Assembly (NCBI RefSeq): GCF_932526225.1
Contig: NC_064046.1
Span: forward strand, 1,860,001-1,924,000
Length of the DNA: 64,000 nucleotides
Source: Nematostella vectensis
Lineage: Eukaryota; Cnidaria; Anthozoa; Actiniaria; Edwardsiidae
Direction: 5' to 3'
Below the pieces are notes generated by a model. It was not told the origin of the DNA, searched no databases, and saw only the letters and a program-made list of their open reading frames with translations. Each line of letters begins with the position of its first letter. Positions within the stretch are counted from its first letter, which is position 1. The position numbers were made by a program, and so were the translations under genes. Below, in pieces: positions 62,482-64,000 of this stretch.

Positions 62482-64000
62482 TCATGCTAAGCCACTTTGA
62501 GCTTTTGACTTTATTTTTTTCCTGAAAAAGGTTAATGAAAATAACCACCAATAGCCCCAAAACAAAGCTTTTTTTTTCGATCCTCGTTCGAAGTGGAAGC
62601 ATATTTGAACGTATTTGCGCGAAAAGTTAAAACAGGTTATAAAAATATGTCGCGGTCCAGACATAGTGAGATCGTGAGGCATAACCTTTCGTCTCGGGTA
62701 ATATAAAAAGTCAAAATGTTTAATCAAAGTAACATTCACTGCATGTCTTTATTCTGTTAATTGAGGCGACAGTATTCAGCGCTTGTTTCTAGTAATCAAG
62801 ACAGAATTTTATTCTGGATCCGCGCCTGATCAGCGTTGTGTACGATTTAGGAGCCACAGGCGGGCAAGCATTTTAAGAGCAATCGAGACGAGAAACCAAT
62901 GAAAAAAATAATAAAAAAAAAACATTAGAGAATATAATTTCCTGGTTAGGAGGGAAGACCTCCATAACAACATGTGGAAACGACAAAAGCATCACTTTAC
63001 TCGCGTATTTGCCCCATTAGCGAGATATCAACCGGTTATGAGCCAGCTTGCTTGCTTATTAATGAAGCTCTCAAAACAAAACAGGGAAAATTTATACTAT
63101 TGTCCCCAAGAACATTTTTCGCAGGAAAAGACAATCAATTGCATTTGCCTATGTCACCTGAAAATAAAACAACACTGAACTTTTATTCCTCATTTTGTTT
63201 TACTTAATCCTATGGATTTAATAGTCAACAAATGACATCTACTCGAGCATGCGCAGACAAGCGCCGGTAAAGAGGGGTTGATTAATTTCCAATCTCTTTT
63301 CATATTTTCCGGAGTGCATTTACATTTATTTCATTCTACGATCAACGCAGCATCGAAAAGACCACGTTCCAGACGATAAAAGATTTCCAAAAGCTGTCGT
63401 CCAGAAATTGTTGAAAACAAGGTAAGAAATGATGACAGAACAACTCATACTTTAAAATGAATTTTCGCCTACAAGCACCTGCCAAAGATTGCATTTCGAG
63501 AAAAATAGAGCAGCGAGCAAGATGAAGGCAAAAGATTACGCAATCTAGACGTTTACTTGCCACTGGTAGATAAGCTATTAAACGTTGTACCTTTTAAAAT
63601 AAGATTAATTGTGCACAAGTCATCTGTAACATTAGAATAAATATTAACATGTTTTTCTAAAAGAAAAACCGTCGCGAGTGATTGAAAGATACTATTTTTA
63701 AAACGATGTTTTTACGAAGTCGCTAAGGAACACGGAAAATAAAAAGGACTGCAAGAAAAGAGAAAGACCTTAAGGCAAAACGCGCTAGCATTATTGCAAA
63801 GTGACGGTTGTGTTATCGCCCCATTCAGTCATATATTAGCAATGTTTTCTCATTGATTAGAATACAAGCTGTAGATTAAGGAAAAAATTATGGAAGAAAT
63901 AAAAGAATTATCGACCACCTGCCTGAACTGGCGACTTGATTGGGAAACTGTGAAAAAAAATATTTTTGATTTTTTATCATTCAGCGAGCTATTTCCAAAT

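Larger units (their letters stand above)
59376..64000. other. Intergenic; no gene recognised
   Basis: Upstream of the oxygenase. Open frames are short and lack splice-supported similarity (for example 60662-60868, 62972-63207, 63342-63563). The interval holds three inverted-repeat elements (60322, 61704, 62086). An exon of a neighbouring gene could be missed if it is only 5' UTR. Confidence 0.5.

Overview
The window is ordinary eukaryotic nuclear DNA from an intron-rich, AT-rich invertebrate genome. Spliced genes with vertebrate-like intron positions, a PAN-EGF-fibrinogen-type secreted protein, and many palindromic MITE-like elements and minisatellites suggest an anthozoan cnidarian, plausibly a sea anemone such as Nematostella. 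The species is inference. I saw no prokaryotic operon, CRISPR array, rRNA or convincing tRNA.

Layout. 1-2013 (+): last two coding exons of an SLC52-family riboflavin transporter, with a strong hairpin just after its stop. 3729-4870: a large palindrome-rich minisatellite. 7558-32735 (-): a complete FHOD-type formin. I joined 26 coding exons by hand; all phases agree and give 1445 codons plus a stop. Its introns hold at least nine tandem arrays. 33000-39239: intergenic, with MITEs and repeat debris. 39240-42219 (-): a four-exon secreted PAN-EGF-fibrinogen-like gene (395 codons). 44011-47840 (-): complete seven-exon POP4/Rpp29, a protein subunit of RNase P/MRP (227 codons). 48262-49792 (+): a divergent three-exon gene for a small, unnamed membrane protein (95 codons) that shares a short intergenic region with POP4. 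50563-59285 (-): a complete six-exon carotenoid oxygenase (528 codons) with all four iron-binding histidines. 59376-64000: no gene recognised, several foldback elements.

The genes are unrelated housekeeping or tissue genes (vitamin transport, actin assembly, tRNA processing, retinoid metabolism, extracellular lectin-like); I see no multi-gene pathway. The most unusual signal is in the repeats. Several minisatellites contain, or run in register into, splice sites of the adjacent exon. The clearest is a 32-bp array whose tenth unit is the real 5' splice site of formin exon 22. Similar behaviour at three other introns suggests tandem arrays that multiply or supply splice signals.
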